Assembly: GCA_024233785.1 (NCBI GenBank) | Contig: JACKPD010000002.1 | Span: forward strand, 1-64,000 | DNA: 64,000 bases | Reading direction: 5' to 3' | Source: Spirochaetales bacterium | Lineage (GTDB): Bacteria; Spirochaetota; Spirochaetia; CADAEX01 | Notes under the pieces: model-generated | What the model was told of the DNA's origin: nothing | The model's database searches: none | Seen by the model: the letters and a program-made list of their open reading frames with translations, nothing else | In this document: one piece after another, positions 17,883-26,545 of the stretch | How positions within the stretch are numbered: position 1 is the first letter of the stretch | Layout of the letters: every line of letters begins with the position of its first letter | Program-made: the position numbers and the translations under genes

Positions 17883-18497
17883 TCAGGCCAGCCAGGGCAT
17901 ATCCTTTCTTATCCTTTTTTCGTAACCGGTTATATCTTTCTCAAACTGCAGAGTCCATCCTATCTGGTCAAGGCCGTTTAAAAGACAATACCTGCTGAAA
18001 TCGTTTATTTCAAAACTGTATTTCTTACCTGATGGAGTTGAAAGCGTCTGTCCCTCAAGGTCTGCTGTAAACTCGATACCCGGGGACTTTTCTGCTTCAG
18101 AGAATAGCTCATCAACTTCTTCAGTTTTTAATCTGATAAGGAGTATCCCGTTTTTGATGCAGTTGTTGTAAAAAATATCAGCAAATGAGGGGGCAACTAC
18201 TACACGGAATCCATAGTCTTCAAGGGCCCACGGGGCGTGTTCCCTGCTTGAGCCGCATCCGAAATTATCGCGTGCAAGGAGGATTGAAGCATTGCGGTAC
18301 TCCTGTTTGTTAAGCACAAATCCCGGGTTCTCTTTTGTCCCGTCATAATCTGTAAACCGCCATTCGTGAAAAAGATGTTTGCCGAAACCGGTCCTTTCAA
18401 TTTTCCTCAGAAACTGTTTCGGGATAATGGCATCTGTATCGACATTTACGCGGTCAAGAGGGGCCGCTATTCCTGTATGATTTATAAATGGTTTCAT
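17883..18497 (-). CDS. leuD: 3-isopropylmalate dehydratase small subunit LeuD
   Basis: A 204-residue protein with the small-subunit swivel domain: DTDAIIPKQFL near the N-terminus, ARDNFGCGSSREHAPWAL in the middle, and the NNCIKNGIL loop. With LeuC it isomerises 2-isopropylmalate to 3-isopropylmalate in leucine synthesis. Its start overlaps the leuC stop by 4 bases (ATGA), so the two subunits are co-translated. It is convergent with the SDR gene across 51 bases. Confidence 0.93.
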   Translation of the reverse strand: MKPFINHTGIAAPLDRVNVDTDAIIPKQFLRKIERTGFGKHLFHEWRFTDYDGTKENPGFVLNKQEYRNASILLARDNFGCGSSREHAPWALEDYGFRVVVAPSFADIFYNNCIKNGILLIRLKTEEVDELFSEAEKSPGIEFTADLEGQTLSTPSGKKYSFEINDFSRYCLLNGLDQIGWTLQFEKDITGYEKRIRKDMPWLA

Positions 18498-19906
18498 TTT
18501 TCTTTCCTTTTAAATTCCCTGACATCGGTAAGTTTTCCTGTTAGCGCGGCAGCGGCTGCCATTTCAGGGCTCATCAGATGAGTGCGGCCCCCAGGGCCCT
18601 GCCTCCCTTCAAAGTTGCGGTTGCTTGATGACGCGCACCTCTCTCCCTTTTTAAGCTGGTCGTCATTCATCCCGAGGCACATTGAACAGCCCGCATACCT
18701 CCAGTCGAGACCTGCAGCCTTGAAAACCTTATCAAGCCCTTCCTCTTCGGCCTGCCGTCTTATCGGCTCTGAAGCCGGAACAACTATTGCATCTACATCC
18801 GGATGGACTTTCTTCCCTTCTACAATTGCGGCAGCCGCGCGGAGGTCCTCAATCCGGCCGTTTGTGCAGGAGCCGATAAAGACCTTGTCAATCCTTATAT
18901 CTTCCATCCTTGTCCCCGGTTTTAAATCCATATAGGCGAGTGCGTTTTTAGCCGCTGTCTGCTGTGCATGGGATGAAAAACTCATCGGATCAGGAACCGA
19001 TGAGTCAATTGAGGTAACCTGGCCCGGGCTTGTCCCCCATGTAACTTGCGGTTTAATATCAGCCGCCTTAATATTGACAACACTGTCAAAATGCGCGCCC
19101 TTATCGCCCGGAAGGGTTTTCCAGTATTTTACAGCCCTTTCCCAGTCATCACCCTTCGGGGCGAACCTGCGTCCTTTCATATAGGCGAATGTCGTCTCGT
19201 CAGGGGCAATCATTCCGGCGCGGGCCCCTGCTTCGATACTCATATTGCAGATAGTCATTCTCCCTTCCATGGAGAGCGACTTTATTGTGCTTCCGGAGTA
19301 TTCAATAACATAACCCGTGCCTCCTGCAGTGCCGATAAGGCCAATAATGTAAAGTATAATATCTTTGGGTGTGACTCCGAATCCGCATTCTCCATCAACG
19401 CTTATCAGCATAGACTTTGCCTTTGTCTGCTGCAGGGTCTGTGTCGCAAGGACATGCTCAACCTCCGAGGTCCCGATTCCGAATGCGAGGGCCCCGAATG
19501 CGCCGTGGGTTGCGGTATGCGAATCTCCGCAGACAATAACCATTCCCGGCTGCGTCAGGCCGAGTTCAGGGCCTATAGCGTGTACAATGCCCTGGTTCTG
19601 ATGAGAATAATCATAAAGGGTAATTCCGAATTCGCTGCAGTTGTCTGTGAGTTTCTGCATCTGTATACGCGATGTTTCTTCCATCAGGGAGAAGTCTTTT
19701 GTCCTTGTCGATACATTATGGTCCATTGTCGCGAATGTTTTTTCAGGCGCCCGTACTTTCCTTCCGTTCAGCCGTATACCGTCAAAGGCCTGGGGACTTG
19801 TCACCTCGTGCACCAGGTGGCGGTCTACATATATTATTGAAGTCTCGCTCTCGCTTTCATGGACAAGATGCGATTCCCATATCCTGTCATACATGGTTTT
19901 TAACAT
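18494..19906 (-). CDS. leuC: 3-isopropylmalate dehydratase large subunit LeuC
   Basis: A 470-residue aconitase-superfamily protein of the full-length bacterial LeuC type. Iron-sulfur ligands are the Cys in IGSCTNGR and the pair in GCSMCLG; DHNVST, GDSHTATHGAFG and RNFEGRQG are conserved. It should carry a 4Fe-4S cluster and work with LeuD. The ATG at 19906 has AAGGAG 6 bases upstream. leuA and leuB are not adjacent, so a related dehydratase reaction such as citramalate or homoaconitate isomerisation remains possible, although the sequence looks like standard LeuC. Confidence 0.93.
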   Translation of the reverse strand: MLKTMYDRIWESHLVHESESETSIIYVDRHLVHEVTSPQAFDGIRLNGRKVRAPEKTFATMDHNVSTRTKDFSLMEETSRIQMQKLTDNCSEFGITLYDYSHQNQGIVHAIGPELGLTQPGMVIVCGDSHTATHGAFGALAFGIGTSEVEHVLATQTLQQTKAKSMLISVDGECGFGVTPKDIILYIIGLIGTAGGTGYVIEYSGSTIKSLSMEGRMTICNMSIEAGARAGMIAPDETTFAYMKGRRFAPKGDDWERAVKYWKTLPGDKGAHFDSVVNIKAADIKPQVTWGTSPGQVTSIDSSVPDPMSFSSHAQQTAAKNALAYMDLKPGTRMEDIRIDKVFIGSCTNGRIEDLRAAAAIVEGKKVHPDVDAIVVPASEPIRRQAEEEGLDKVFKAAGLDWRYAGCSMCLGMNDDQLKKGERCASSSNRNFEGRQGPGGRTHLMSPEMAAAAALTGKLTDVREFKRKEK

Positions 19907-19974
19907 ATTAAACTCCTTGAATTGCAGTATAAATTATATCAACAATCCGTCTGTTTTTGATGAAAAATTGTAAA

Positions 19975-20871
19975 TTATTTTGTCCTCTTTTTGAATGCCG
20001 CAACCAGACCGCCGCCAATTATCAGTATTCCTCCGATTATATGGGGTATCCCGATTTTTTCACCAAGAAACAGAAACCCCAACAGCGCTCCGTACAGGGG
20101 AATGGTGTTATAGTAAACCATGGCGCCGCCAGCCCCTAAAAGCCCTACACCTACATTCCAGCTGAAAAACCCGAGCGCGGCCGGGACAATTCCGATATAA
20201 ATGACTATAACCGCAAGTTTCATTCCAGGTATTACAGGAATGGACTGCAATTCAAATGCCGCGGCTGCGATCAGAAAGGGGAGCCCCAGAAAAATGCTGA
20301 GAGCGGTAGCGGAAAGGGGAGACCGTTTTTTCATCGTTTTTCTACCCGCGACTGAATAAAGGGACCATATTGTAACAGCAAGAATAATCAGCAGGTCGCC
20401 GGGGTTAAATACTGCATTCCTGAAAAATTCAAGCGAAGCCCCGGAAATAAGAACTGCTACTCCTGTAAAGGCGAAAATCGAACCCGCAAGCTGTCTCCCT
20501 GTCAGGGGCTCCCTGATAAGCAGTGAGGCGAAAATGGCTGTGAGTATCGGGCCCAGGCCGTTTATCAGAGTGCTGTTGACAGCTGTTGTAAACCGTAATC
20601 CTGTATATAAAACCGGAGCGAAGAGGATAACTCCGGTTAAGGCCATGGCAGCAAGAAGAGGGAAGTCCTTCCCGAAGTTTCTTTCTTCTTTCGGGAGCTT
20701 CCTTAATACAGACGCGAAAATTACCGCAGCAATGATATTTCTTGCGGCAGTAAGTGTAAGCGGCCCGATTGATTCCCTGATATATCGGCCCAGTATCATG
20801 TTTGTTGTCCAGGCGAATGTTGCGATGTTTACAAACATAATCCCCTTGACAGTATCGCTTTTGATTTTCAT
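19975..20871 (-). CDS. EamA / drug-metabolite transporter family permease
   Basis: A 298-residue membrane protein with about ten helices arranged as two EamA repeats. The first repeat starts near FVNIATFAWTTNMILGRYIRES and ends near IFAFTGVAVLISG; the second ends near LGFLFLGEKIGIPHIIGGILIIGGGLVA. Members export amino acids, metabolites or drugs; the substrate here cannot be inferred. Its ATG lies one base after the stop of the upstream membrane-protein gene, so the two are probably one transcript. It ends in a positively charged tail (FKKRTK), as expected for a cytoplasmic C-terminus. Confidence 0.87.
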   Translation of the reverse strand: MKIKSDTVKGIMFVNIATFAWTTNMILGRYIRESIGPLTLTAARNIIAAVIFASVLRKLPKEERNFGKDFPLLAAMALTGVILFAPVLYTGLRFTTAVNSTLINGLGPILTAIFASLLIREPLTGRQLAGSIFAFTGVAVLISGASLEFFRNAVFNPGDLLIILAVTIWSLYSVAGRKTMKKRSPLSATALSIFLGLPFLIAAAAFELQSIPVIPGMKLAVIVIYIGIVPAALGFFSWNVGVGLLGAGGAMVYYNTIPLYGALLGFLFLGEKIGIPHIIGGILIIGGGLVAAFKKRTK

Positions 20872-20872
20872 T

Positions 20873-21742
20873 TTAACCCTCTCTCTGTGTTACGTTTTTA
20901 ATGAGTAACGATGTGCATATAACAGCCGCTGTATTAATTAAAGGGATTATAAAAACCGCAGGAATGATATTGACTCCGCTCAATCCCATCGCGATTATTT
21001 TGGCGGTAAGGGCTGTCATTAAAATTGAAAGAAAAATCAGGTAGACTGTAGTGTAAATATAGCTTGGGCCCTTTCCCCGCAGAAGCAGTACTGCTGATAC
21101 AAATGCGGACGGCAGCAGCAGTGCAAGATCAAGTCCCTGAACAACAAGTGTTGTATAATGCTCCGCTTCCTCAGGTATTATTGATCCGTCAAAAAGCGGC
21201 GGGAGTATCACGCCGAGCCACATTAGAGATATTATTGATGATGTAAATATTAGAAAACCGCCTGCTGTCTTTACAGGAGTTTTATTGTCAAAGTGTTTTT
21301 TGATTGAAGAAAAATCGAAAGAACTTATAGCAAGGAATAAAGTAAAAAATGACGAACCCAGGAGGATAAGGTAAACCGGAAACAGGAAGTTATACATTGC
21401 CATCAGCGTGTATAATAAATAGGTTATGAAAAAATATCCTGCTGTGCCGGCAAGGAGAAAACGGCCCCTGAGCGATCCCTTCCGCGCCGAAAAGAGCGAA
21501 TAAAGAAGCAGCGGAATAGCCAGTATAATCGTTACATAATCCTGCGCAATTCCCTGAACCGCGACATCCGCTGTCATGTCCCTGTAAATGCCTTCCCCGT
21601 AGATTATAACAGTCTTGCCGCGTATTGACTCATACTCATATCTGCCCGGTCCTTCATGCGTGAATATCCCCGCGGTTGTGCAGATTACAGATGCTGCGGC
21701 AATCACAAGAACAAGTGCAGTTATTGTTTTCCTGTACTTCAT
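20873..21742 (-). CDS. Polytopic membrane protein of unknown function
   Basis: A 289-residue protein with about eight predicted membrane helices. The first helix (about 8-27) is followed by an extracytoplasmic loop of roughly 40 residues (EGPGRYEYESIRGKTVIIYG), then helices spread over residues 70-285. I do not recognise the family; the general plan resembles uncharacterised multi-spanning spirochaete and Bacteroidetes membrane proteins. It is translationally adjacent to the EamA transporter, suggesting joint expression. It could be a sensor or a transporter partner. Confidence 0.7.
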   Translation of the reverse strand: MKYRKTITALVLVIAAASVICTTAGIFTHEGPGRYEYESIRGKTVIIYGEGIYRDMTADVAVQGIAQDYVTIILAIPLLLYSLFSARKGSLRGRFLLAGTAGYFFITYLLYTLMAMYNFLFPVYLILLGSSFFTLFLAISSFDFSSIKKHFDNKTPVKTAGGFLIFTSSIISLMWLGVILPPLFDGSIIPEEAEHYTTLVVQGLDLALLLPSAFVSAVLLLRGKGPSYIYTTVYLIFLSILMTALTAKIIAMGLSGVNIIPAVFIIPLINTAAVICTSLLIKNVTQREG

Positions 21743-21815
21743 CCATTTTACCTCTTCCGATACGGTAACTATTCAGATTCCTGCTGTCAACAGTTTTAAA
21801 GTCCTGACATTTGCC

Positions 21816-22358
21816 TTAGCCTGCTGTTCCCTGTCGAGGCACTTCGGGTATTTCAAGATGGGCCGGATCATCTTCACTTTGTGTCACCCTCCATCCGAGG
21901 CTTTCAGCACCAGGCAGGTCAGAGGCGATTTTCTCAATCGGGAGCTTCATGTAGCGCCCTTTGGCTGTAATTGCAATGCTCCCGTCGGGGAGGATAATTT
22001 CGCCGGTTCCTTCAAAAAAACGGCCGTTTTCCGATACAATCCTTCCGACTGCCGTAAGTTCAACCCCCAGCGGTATAGGTTTTCTGTATTTAAGTGAAAT
22101 ATCGACAGTAACTCCCCATACGGTTTTTCCTGACGGGACCGCGATTGCCCGCCCGATAGTTTCATCAAGGATTGACGCAGCAATCCCGCCGTGAAGCCTC
22201 CCCGGGTATCCCTGATGCTCGTCCCTTGCCGTGAACCTTGCTGCGAGCTCCCCGTTTTCAAGTGAGTAAAATGAAGTTTTTAATCCCAATGCATTTTCGA
22301 GTCCGCAGATAAAGCACATCCTCGAGTTTTCCTGTTTTCCGGTTACAACGTGTTTCAT
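21816..22358 (-). CDS. PaaI-type hotdog-fold thioesterase
   Basis: A 180-residue protein with the PaaI/YbgC-like hotdog fold. The active-site region HQGYPGRLHGGIAASILDET includes the conserved GRLHGG loop, followed by beta strands ending in GKGRYMKLP. Such enzymes hydrolyse acyl-CoA or other thioesters in the cytoplasm. An N-terminal CFICG pair (Cys15 and Cys18) is common in this subgroup. A hydrophilic tail of about 35 residues follows the domain. The gene is divergent from the radical SAM gene across about 140 bases. Confidence 0.83.
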   Translation of the reverse strand: MKHVVTGKQENSRMCFICGLENALGLKTSFYSLENGELAARFTARDEHQGYPGRLHGGIAASILDETIGRAIAVPSGKTVWGVTVDISLKYRKPIPLGVELTAVGRIVSENGRFFEGTGEIILPDGSIAITAKGRYMKLPIEKIASDLPGAESLGWRVTQSEDDPAHLEIPEVPRQGTAG

Positions 22359-22500
22359 GATTCTATTCTACAAAAAACTCCTGTAAAACAAAAGAATAAA
22401 AATATGTAAAACTTGTGTAAAATGCAGCTTAAAACAGAATCAGATATTTGATTTCCCCAATGGCAGGGATTAGGTTTATTGATGAGGCAATTTATTTAAA

Positions 22501-23994
22501 ATGAAAATATTGCTTATCTATCCTGAATTTCCTGAAACATTCTGGAGTTTTACCCGGGCATTGAAGTTTATATCCAAAAAATCCGCTATCCCCCCTCTGG
22601 GTCTGCTCACAGTCGCGTCAATGCTGCCGAATGACTGGGAGCTAACTCTCATAGATATGAATGTTAATCAATTAAAAAAAACATCTCTTGAAGGTGTTGA
22701 TTATGTATTTATAAGCGCAATGTCTGTCCAGAGGCAGTCAGCACTCGATGTAATTGAAATCTGCATCAGGGAAGGGGTAAAAGTTGTGGCCGGAGGCCCT
22801 CTTTTTACAACCAGCTACACGGAATTCCCGGGAGTTGACCATTTTGTCCTCAACGAAGCTGAAGTTACACTTCCGGAATTTCTCTTTGATCTTGCAAATG
22901 GAAATCCTCGTCAAATTTATACAACAGACAGCTGGGCTGATGTTGCGGAAACACCAATGCCGGATTTAAAGCTGCTTAAGATAAAAAAATATGCTTCCAT
23001 GTCTCTTCAATATTCTCGCGGATGTCCCTTTAACTGTGATTTTTGCGATATTACCCTTCTTTACGGCAGAAAAGTCCGCATTAAAAAGACTGAACAGGTG
23101 ATTGCCGAGCTTGAAAACCTGTATCATCTCGGCTGGCGGGAGAATGTTTTTTTTGTTGATGACAACTTCATAGGCAACCGGCAGATTCTGAAAAATGAGG
23201 CTCTTCCTGCGGTAGCGGACTGGATGAAAAAGAGGAAATATCCTTTTTCATTCAATACACAGGCCTCCATCAATATTGCAGATGACGATGAGCTGATGAG
23301 ACTTATGGTTGATGCCGGTTTTGAGAAGGTTTTTATAGGAATTGAGACACCCAATGAAGAGAGCCTTGCTGAATGTTCCAAAATACAGAATAAAGGGAGG
23401 GATATGGTATCCTGTATTAAAAAAATTCAGCACTCAGGTATGGAGGTTCAGGGGGGATTTATTGTAGGTTTTGACAGCGACCCTGAAACTATTTTTGATG
23501 ACCAGATAAGGTTTATTCAGAAAAGCGGAATTGTTACCGCAATGGTGGGTCTTCTTGAAGCTCTCAAAGGGACAGATCTATATTGGAGGCTTGACAGGGA
23601 AAACCGGCTCTTAGGAGAAGAGACAGGGGACAACACCGACTGCTCTATTAATTTTATACCTAAAATGGATTTAAAAGAGCTTGTAGAAGGATATAAAAGG
23701 ATTGTTTCGACTATCTATTCTCCAAAATACTATTACTTCCGGATAAGGGATTTTCTCAAAGAGTATAAACCGCAGGGGCCAGACAGGAAGTTTTTCCGGT
23801 TCAAGCCTGTTCATTTTTTAACAATAATAAAAACAACCCTTTTCCTGGGCTTAATAGGAAAAGAGAGGCTTTATTACTGGAAACTGATGCTGTGGACTTT
23901 ATTCAGACACCCCGGCTATTTTCCGCTTGCCACAACCCTTGCCATCTATGGATTTCATCACAGAAAGATATCAGAACAGTATATTGCCGGATAA
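22501..23994 (+). CDS. B12-binding-type radical SAM protein with DUF4070-like C-terminus
   Basis: A 497-residue protein. Residues 1-135 form a cobalamin-binding-like domain (PPLGLLTVASMLP, IDMNV, GGPLFT), though the DxHxxG cobalamin-ligand motif is not evident. The radical SAM domain has RGCPFNCDFCDI (CxxxCxxC for the 4Fe-4S cluster), then VFIGIETPNEESL and GGFIVGFDSD. The C-terminal 130 residues resemble DUF4070. Relatives act on lipids or hopanoids, or are unassigned; the substrate here is unknown. The gene is apparently monocistronic, between the divergent thioesterase and the nrdJ promoter. Confidence 0.83.
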   Translation: MKILLIYPEFPETFWSFTRALKFISKKSAIPPLGLLTVASMLPNDWELTLIDMNVNQLKKTSLEGVDYVFISAMSVQRQSALDVIEICIREGVKVVAGGPLFTTSYTEFPGVDHFVLNEAEVTLPEFLFDLANGNPRQIYTTDSWADVAETPMPDLKLLKIKKYASMSLQYSRGCPFNCDFCDITLLYGRKVRIKKTEQVIAELENLYHLGWRENVFFVDDNFIGNRQILKNEALPAVADWMKKRKYPFSFNTQASINIADDDELMRLMVDAGFEKVFIGIETPNEESLAECSKIQNKGRDMVSCIKKIQHSGMEVQGGFIVGFDSDPETIFDDQIRFIQKSGIVTAMVGLLEALKGTDLYWRLDRENRLLGEETGDNTDCSINFIPKMDLKELVEGYKRIVSTIYSPKYYYFRIRDFLKEYKPQGPDRKFFRFKPVHFLTIIKTTLFLGLIGKERLYYWKLMLWTLFRHPGYFPLATTLAIYGFHHRKISEQYIAG

Positions 23995-24060
23995 ATAATT
24001 GATTTATGTCTGAGGATTTCCCTCCTTTTTTAAATTATAAAAAATATTGTTAATAACTCA

Positions 24061-24089
24061 TTAAAAATATATCGATAATTACATATAAT
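24061..24089 (+). promoter_or_regulatory. Putative nrdJ promoter (-35/-10)
   Basis: A perfect TATAAT lies at 24084-24089, with TTAAAA 17 bases upstream at 24061-24066. Transcription would start near 24096, inside the first NrdR-like box and about 77 bases before the nrdJ ATG. The -35 matches the consensus at only four of six bases. Confidence 0.55.
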
Positions 24090-24091
24090 AA

Positions 24092-24149
24092 GCTCTATAT
24101 ATAGCGTAAAAAGCTTGTAAGGCTGGTGAATATACGCTATATTTATTTT
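24092..24149 (+). promoter_or_regulatory. Two NrdR-box-like operators upstream of nrdJ
   Basis: Box 1 (24092-24107) is GCTCTATATATAGCGT; its core CTATATATAG fits the known NrdR core CwAtATaTwG at every position. Box 2 (24134-24149) is ACGCTATATTTATTTT, fitting all but two core positions. The cores start 42 bases apart, about four helical turns, so both would lie on one face of DNA. NrdR is a zinc/ATP-cone repressor of ribonucleotide reductase genes. The boxes cover the predicted transcription start. A 10-base inverted repeat (24099-24108 with 24133-24142) overlaps them and offers an RNA-hairpin alternative. Confidence 0.7.
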
Positions 24150-24172
24150 CTGCGAAAAAACGGGAGGGAAAA

Positions 24173-26437
24173 ATGAGCAGCATAAAATGGGACCAGAAAA
24201 TCAGCGGTGAAATATTTAAATCAAAATATATGCTTCAGGGAGAGTCATCTCCGGAAGAGGTTTTTAAGGGAATTGCAGAGGAGATAGCTTCTGCCGAAAA
24301 GCCAGAGAAGAGGGGTGAAATTGAAAAATTATTCCATGACCAGATGATAAGCGGAAAACTTATTCCTGCAGGGAGAATTCTCGCAAATGCAAGGCCGGAC
24401 AGCCCCATGAAGAACTACAACAATTGTTTTACAATCGATGTAGAGGATTCGATGATAAGCATTTACGATTCCCTAAAAGAGGATGCGCTGATAAGCAAGA
24501 TGGGAGGGGGAGTAGGTTTTGACATTTCAAAACTAAGGCCCAAGGGGGAAAAGCTGTCAGGGGGAGGGCAGTCATCCGGTGTTGTCTCATTTCTCCGAAT
24601 TTTTGACCAGTCCGCAAAAACAATCGTAACAGGAGGGCAGAGAAGGTCTGCTCATATTGCGCTGCTTGATGTTTCCCATCCTGATATCGAAGAGTTTATA
24701 ACTGCAAAGCAGGGCGACAGGAACAAGGAATTAACACAGTTTAACATATCAGTAAAGATATCTGATGATTTTATCAAAGCGGTAGAGGAGGGCAATGACT
24801 GGGATCTTGTCTTCGGCGGCAGGGTTTATAAGACAGTTAAGGCGGAATACCTTTATAACCTTCTTGCCAAAAACGCGTTTATCCATAACGAGCCCGGCAT
24901 ATTCAACAAGGACCATGTCGAAAAATACAATAACGGGTACTGGGCTTTCAAAATGGACAGGGTTAACCCCTGCGGCGAGCTTGTAATGCCGCCCTATTCG
25001 CTCTGTTGTCTTTCCGCGGTAAATCTTTCAAAGTTTGTAGAAAATCCGTTTACAGAAAGGGCTGTATTTGATTTTGCAGGGTTCAGGGAGACAGTCGCCG
25101 CCGGCATAAGGTTTCTCGACAATGTTCTTGATAAAACCGCATACCCGCTTGAAAAAATTGAGGTATTCTCCAGACAGTGGCGGCGGATCGGGCTTGGATT
25201 TACCGCGCTCGGCGATGTGTTTGCCATGATGAAGATGAAATACGGCGATGAAGACTCCCTTAAACTTGCAGGTGAAATTGCAAGATCCATGCGGGATACT
25301 TCCTATATTACCAGTGCGCTTCTCGCCGAAGAGAAGGGACCATTTCCCGCATGTGATATAAAAAAACTGCTTGATGCATCTTTTATAAAGGAGCTTCCTG
25401 AGGATATCAGGGATAAGATCCGCATCCATGGACTGCGTAATATACAGCTTAATACTGTTGCGCCGACCGGTACCACATCGCTGTCAGTCGGACAGAACTG
25501 CTCATCCGGCATAGAGCCGATTTTTGCCCTTCAGTACGACAGGAACATCAGAACAGGGGTTGAAAATGAAACAAGAACAGAGACTGTCTATGATTATGCA
25601 TGGCTGAAATATCTTGAATTCGCAAAAATGGAAGGAATAAAAAGCGAAGGGAAAAATAAGGCCCCTGAATATTTTGTTACAACCATGGATATAGACCCTG
25701 TAAAATCAATTGATATACAGGCTGTTATACAAAAGTATATTGATCACAGTATTTCAAAAACCCTTAATCTTCCCCCGGGGACCACTTTTGAAACATATAA
25801 GAACCTGTTTATGTATGCATATAAAAAAGGTCTTAAAGGTTTTACAAGCTTCAACCCGGACGGCAGCATGAAGGGGATTCTCGAATACAGCGGCAGCAGT
25901 CAGACAATCAAGAGAATACTTGCACCAAAAAGGCCGCAGGACCTACCCTGCGATATTCACCAGATAAATATTAAAGGAAAAAAATATATAGTTGTAACCG
26001 GTATTCTTAACGGCAGCCTTTATGAAATATTTGTAATTGATGATCCTGACGATCATATTGATTTAAGAAAATACGCTCACGGCATTGTCCGCAAGGCCGG
26101 GTCAGGTGTTTATAACCTTATTGTTGAATCAGGGCCGGTAGAAGCTGTTTTAAAGAATTTTACAAGAACATTTGATTCGCCCAATGCCTCACTCGCAAGG
26201 TTTATTTCAATGGCCCTGAGGCATGGAACACCGCTTCAGTTTATTGTGGACCAGCTTTCAAAGGACACAAATTTTCAGGATTTTGAACGGGTTATCTCGC
26301 GTGTACTTAAAAAGTATATTGTCGACGGCGAGGAAGTAATTACCGGAAGCAAGAAATGCGATGATTGCGGAGGAGCCTTGGTATTCAGGGACGGATGTGT
26401 GACATGCTCTGAATGCGGCTGGAGCAAATGCACATAA
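24173..26437 (+). CDS. nrdJ: Vitamin B12-dependent (class II) ribonucleotide reductase
   Basis: A 754-residue class II reductase that makes deoxyribonucleotides using adenosylcobalamin and needs neither oxygen nor a small subunit. Redox and radical-site features are visible: YNNCF near residue 83, NPCGELVMPPYSLCCLS (about 265-281), and the loop NTVAPTGTTS. The C-terminus CDDCGGALV...CSECGWSKC is the swinging redox-thiol/zinc tail. No ATP-cone domain is seen at the N-terminus. The ATG at 24173 follows GGGAGGG by 6 bases. Expression is probably repressed by NrdR through the two boxes upstream. Confidence 0.93.
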   Translation: MSSIKWDQKISGEIFKSKYMLQGESSPEEVFKGIAEEIASAEKPEKRGEIEKLFHDQMISGKLIPAGRILANARPDSPMKNYNNCFTIDVEDSMISIYDSLKEDALISKMGGGVGFDISKLRPKGEKLSGGGQSSGVVSFLRIFDQSAKTIVTGGQRRSAHIALLDVSHPDIEEFITAKQGDRNKELTQFNISVKISDDFIKAVEEGNDWDLVFGGRVYKTVKAEYLYNLLAKNAFIHNEPGIFNKDHVEKYNNGYWAFKMDRVNPCGELVMPPYSLCCLSAVNLSKFVENPFTERAVFDFAGFRETVAAGIRFLDNVLDKTAYPLEKIEVFSRQWRRIGLGFTALGDVFAMMKMKYGDEDSLKLAGEIARSMRDTSYITSALLAEEKGPFPACDIKKLLDASFIKELPEDIRDKIRIHGLRNIQLNTVAPTGTTSLSVGQNCSSGIEPIFALQYDRNIRTGVENETRTETVYDYAWLKYLEFAKMEGIKSEGKNKAPEYFVTTMDIDPVKSIDIQAVIQKYIDHSISKTLNLPPGTTFETYKNLFMYAYKKGLKGFTSFNPDGSMKGILEYSGSSQTIKRILAPKRPQDLPCDIHQINIKGKKYIVVTGILNGSLYEIFVIDDPDDHIDLRKYAHGIVRKAGSGVYNLIVESGPVEAVLKNFTRTFDSPNASLARFISMALRHGTPLQFIVDQLSKDTNFQDFERVISRVLKKYIVDGEEVITGSKKCDDCGGALVFRDGCVTCSECGWSKCT

Positions 26438-26545
26438 AAATATTTATTAATATGATACTGTTTTAATATGATTTTTAACTGATATATATGTACATTTTAA
26501 AGGCAATATGGCAATATACGACTATAAAACTATAGGAGAAAAAGG

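Noticed and set aside
19046..19840. 264-residue plus-strand frame opposite leuC
   Set aside because: It is a shadow of leuC: rich in Cys/His/Arg, with no homologous look and no start signal.
24011..24037. Terminator after the radical SAM gene
   Set aside because: GAGG/CCTC gives only a four-base stem before the T-run; too weak to list.
24099..24142. Cobalamin riboswitch upstream of nrdJ
   Set aside because: The leader is too short and lacks the conserved B12-box sequence; the repeats fit NrdR operators better.
26502..26517. Tandem GGCAATAT direct repeat before the FMN-type lipoprotein gene
   Set aside because: Only two 8-base copies in an A+T-rich leader; too short to claim a function.
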